The position numbers were made by a program, and so were the translations under genes. DNA of 14,948 nucleotides from Opitutaceae bacterium (GTDB lineage: Bacteria > Verrucomicrobiota > Verrucomicrobiia > Opitutales > Opitutaceae), in the NCBI GenBank assembly GCA_031254955.1, contig JAIRTK010000052.1, positions 1-14,948 on the forward strand. The letters run 5' to 3'. How positions within the stretch are numbered: position 1 is the first letter of the stretch; each line of letters opens with the position of its first letter. Below, one piece after another: positions 14,405-14,948 of this stretch. The notes below the pieces were generated by a model. It saw only the letters and a program-made list of their open reading frames with translations. It searched no databases and was not told the origin of the DNA.

Positions 14405-14583
14405 TGTGTCGCAACCGCAAGAGGTCAGGCGCGGGAGCGCCGGTAGGGAGGCCTCGGAGAGGCCTCCGTGAGAACGCTCCGATTTCCCCATAAAATGCAA
14501 ACCGCCTTCTCCGCCCGGCGGAGGCCTCGGAGAGGCCTCCCTACCGGCGCTCCCGCGCCAAAGGCTCGTTTCCAATGCGACAA
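14405..14583. repeat. Inverted repeat with 40-base arms containing GGAGGCCTCGGAGAGGCCTCC
   Basis: Bases 14428-14467 and the complement of 14520-14559 agree at 37 of 40 positions; the three differences are the centre of an internal palindrome (GAGGCCTC GGA GAGGCCTC). Weak complementarity continues outward through TGTCGCA (about 14406-14412) and TGCGACA (about 14576-14582). The loop side, 14484-14534, is close to the reverse complement of 8966-9014. There is no coding potential. Confidence 0.88.
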
Positions 14584-14657
14584 AATAATGAGGAAATGCC
14601 CTAAATCCGGAATAAGCCCTTAAACTACACTGCGCGGCGGCGGGGCGCCACTCAGGG

Positions 14658-14675
14658 TGCTGAACGGGTAAAGCA
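14658..14675 (+). promoter_or_regulatory. Candidate operator TGCTGAACGGGTAAAGCA upstream of the right-edge gene
   Basis: The 18 bases are identical to those on the minus strand at 12154-12137 upstream of enzyme B. Here they lie 138 bases before the start codon at 14814. After the motif the two sites stay loosely similar for about 25 bases (GCGGGGATTGTGGCG here, GCCGGGTTTGCGTGGCG there). The rest of 14584-14813 shows no gene. Confidence 0.45.
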
Positions 14676-14813
14676 TCGCGGGGATTGTGGCGGCCATCGA
14701 GCATGGGCAAGCATTCCCCGTCACATCCCGGCAAGGCCGGCCGCTCGCGCGGACGCGCCGCCCCCCTCACCCGCACGCACACATCCCGTCAGCCCTCTCC
14801 CCCAGAAAACCTC

Positions 14814-14948
14814 ATGGAAACATCCCGCCGCATCCCGCGCCCCGGCCTTCGCGCCCACCGCCTGTTTTCCGTCCTTCTCCTCGCCGCCGCAGCCTTTTCA
14901 GGACGCGTCGCCGCCCAGCAGGTCACGCCCGCGGACACCGCCGCCGCT
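14814..14948 (+). CDS. Secreted or outer-membrane protein, N-terminus only (possible TonB-dependent receptor)
   Basis: The frame opens at ATG 14814 and is open to the window edge (45 codons). It gives METSRRIPRPGLRAHRLFSV, then a hydrophobic LLLAAAAF segment and a likely signal-peptidase site near GRVAAQ-Q, followed by VTPADTAAA. This is a clear Sec signal peptide and little else. A twin-basic n-region and a Gln/Ala-rich start of the mature part, at a glycan locus in this kind of organism, would suit a TonB-dependent receptor, but no plug-domain residues are inside the window. That identity is inference. Confidence 0.6.
   Translation, partial: METSRRIPRPGLRAHRLFSVLLLAAAAFSGRVAAQQVTPADTAAA

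Overview
The window is GC-rich and reads as part of a glycan-utilisation region from a Verrucomicrobiota bacterium, most likely of the Opitutaceae. That placement is an inference from the gene mix, the poor Shine-Dalgarno sites and the style of intergenic repeats; no marker gene is present.

Layout. A truncated GntR-type regulator leaves the left edge on the minus strand (1-140). After a 620-base repeat-filled gap come five minus-strand genes, listed left to right: a SulP anion transporter (761-2542), a secreted putative glycoside hydrolase A (2547-5054), an S1 sulfatase (5547-6932), an MFS transporter of the hexuronate (ExuT) type (7347-8837), and secreted putative glycoside hydrolase B (9348-11882), a paralogue of A. 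Transcription order is the reverse: B, MFS, sulfatase, A, SulP. Only A and SulP are tightly coupled (4 bases apart). On the plus strand follow a GH130-type glycosidase or phosphorylase (12785-14011) and, running off the right edge, the signal peptide of a secreted or outer-membrane protein (14814-14948).

How the genes may work together (inference). A and B would attack an outer or periplasmic oligosaccharide that they bind with C-terminal discoidin (F5/8 type C) domains. The sulfatase would remove sulfate esters, SulP could take up the released sulfate, the MFS permease could import acidic sugar, and the GH130 enzyme, which lacks a signal peptide, would act in the cytoplasm. The substrate may be a sulfated, uronate- or mannose-containing glycan, but the sequence does not identify it. 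A and B have a recognisable architecture, but I cannot assign them to a named GH family; they are the best candidates for undescribed enzymes.

Between genes, nearly every gap of more than 300 bases is a mosaic of palindromic or short-period repeats: two copies of a hairpin with 40-base arms, a roughly 440-base nested inverted repeat, another inverted repeat sharing a core with it, 6-, 7- and 10-base periodic tracts, and a motif lying directly after two stop codons. An exact 18-base imperfect palindrome (TGCTGAACGGGTAAAGCA) lies upstream of both B and the right-edge gene, oriented with each gene, and is a candidate operator.
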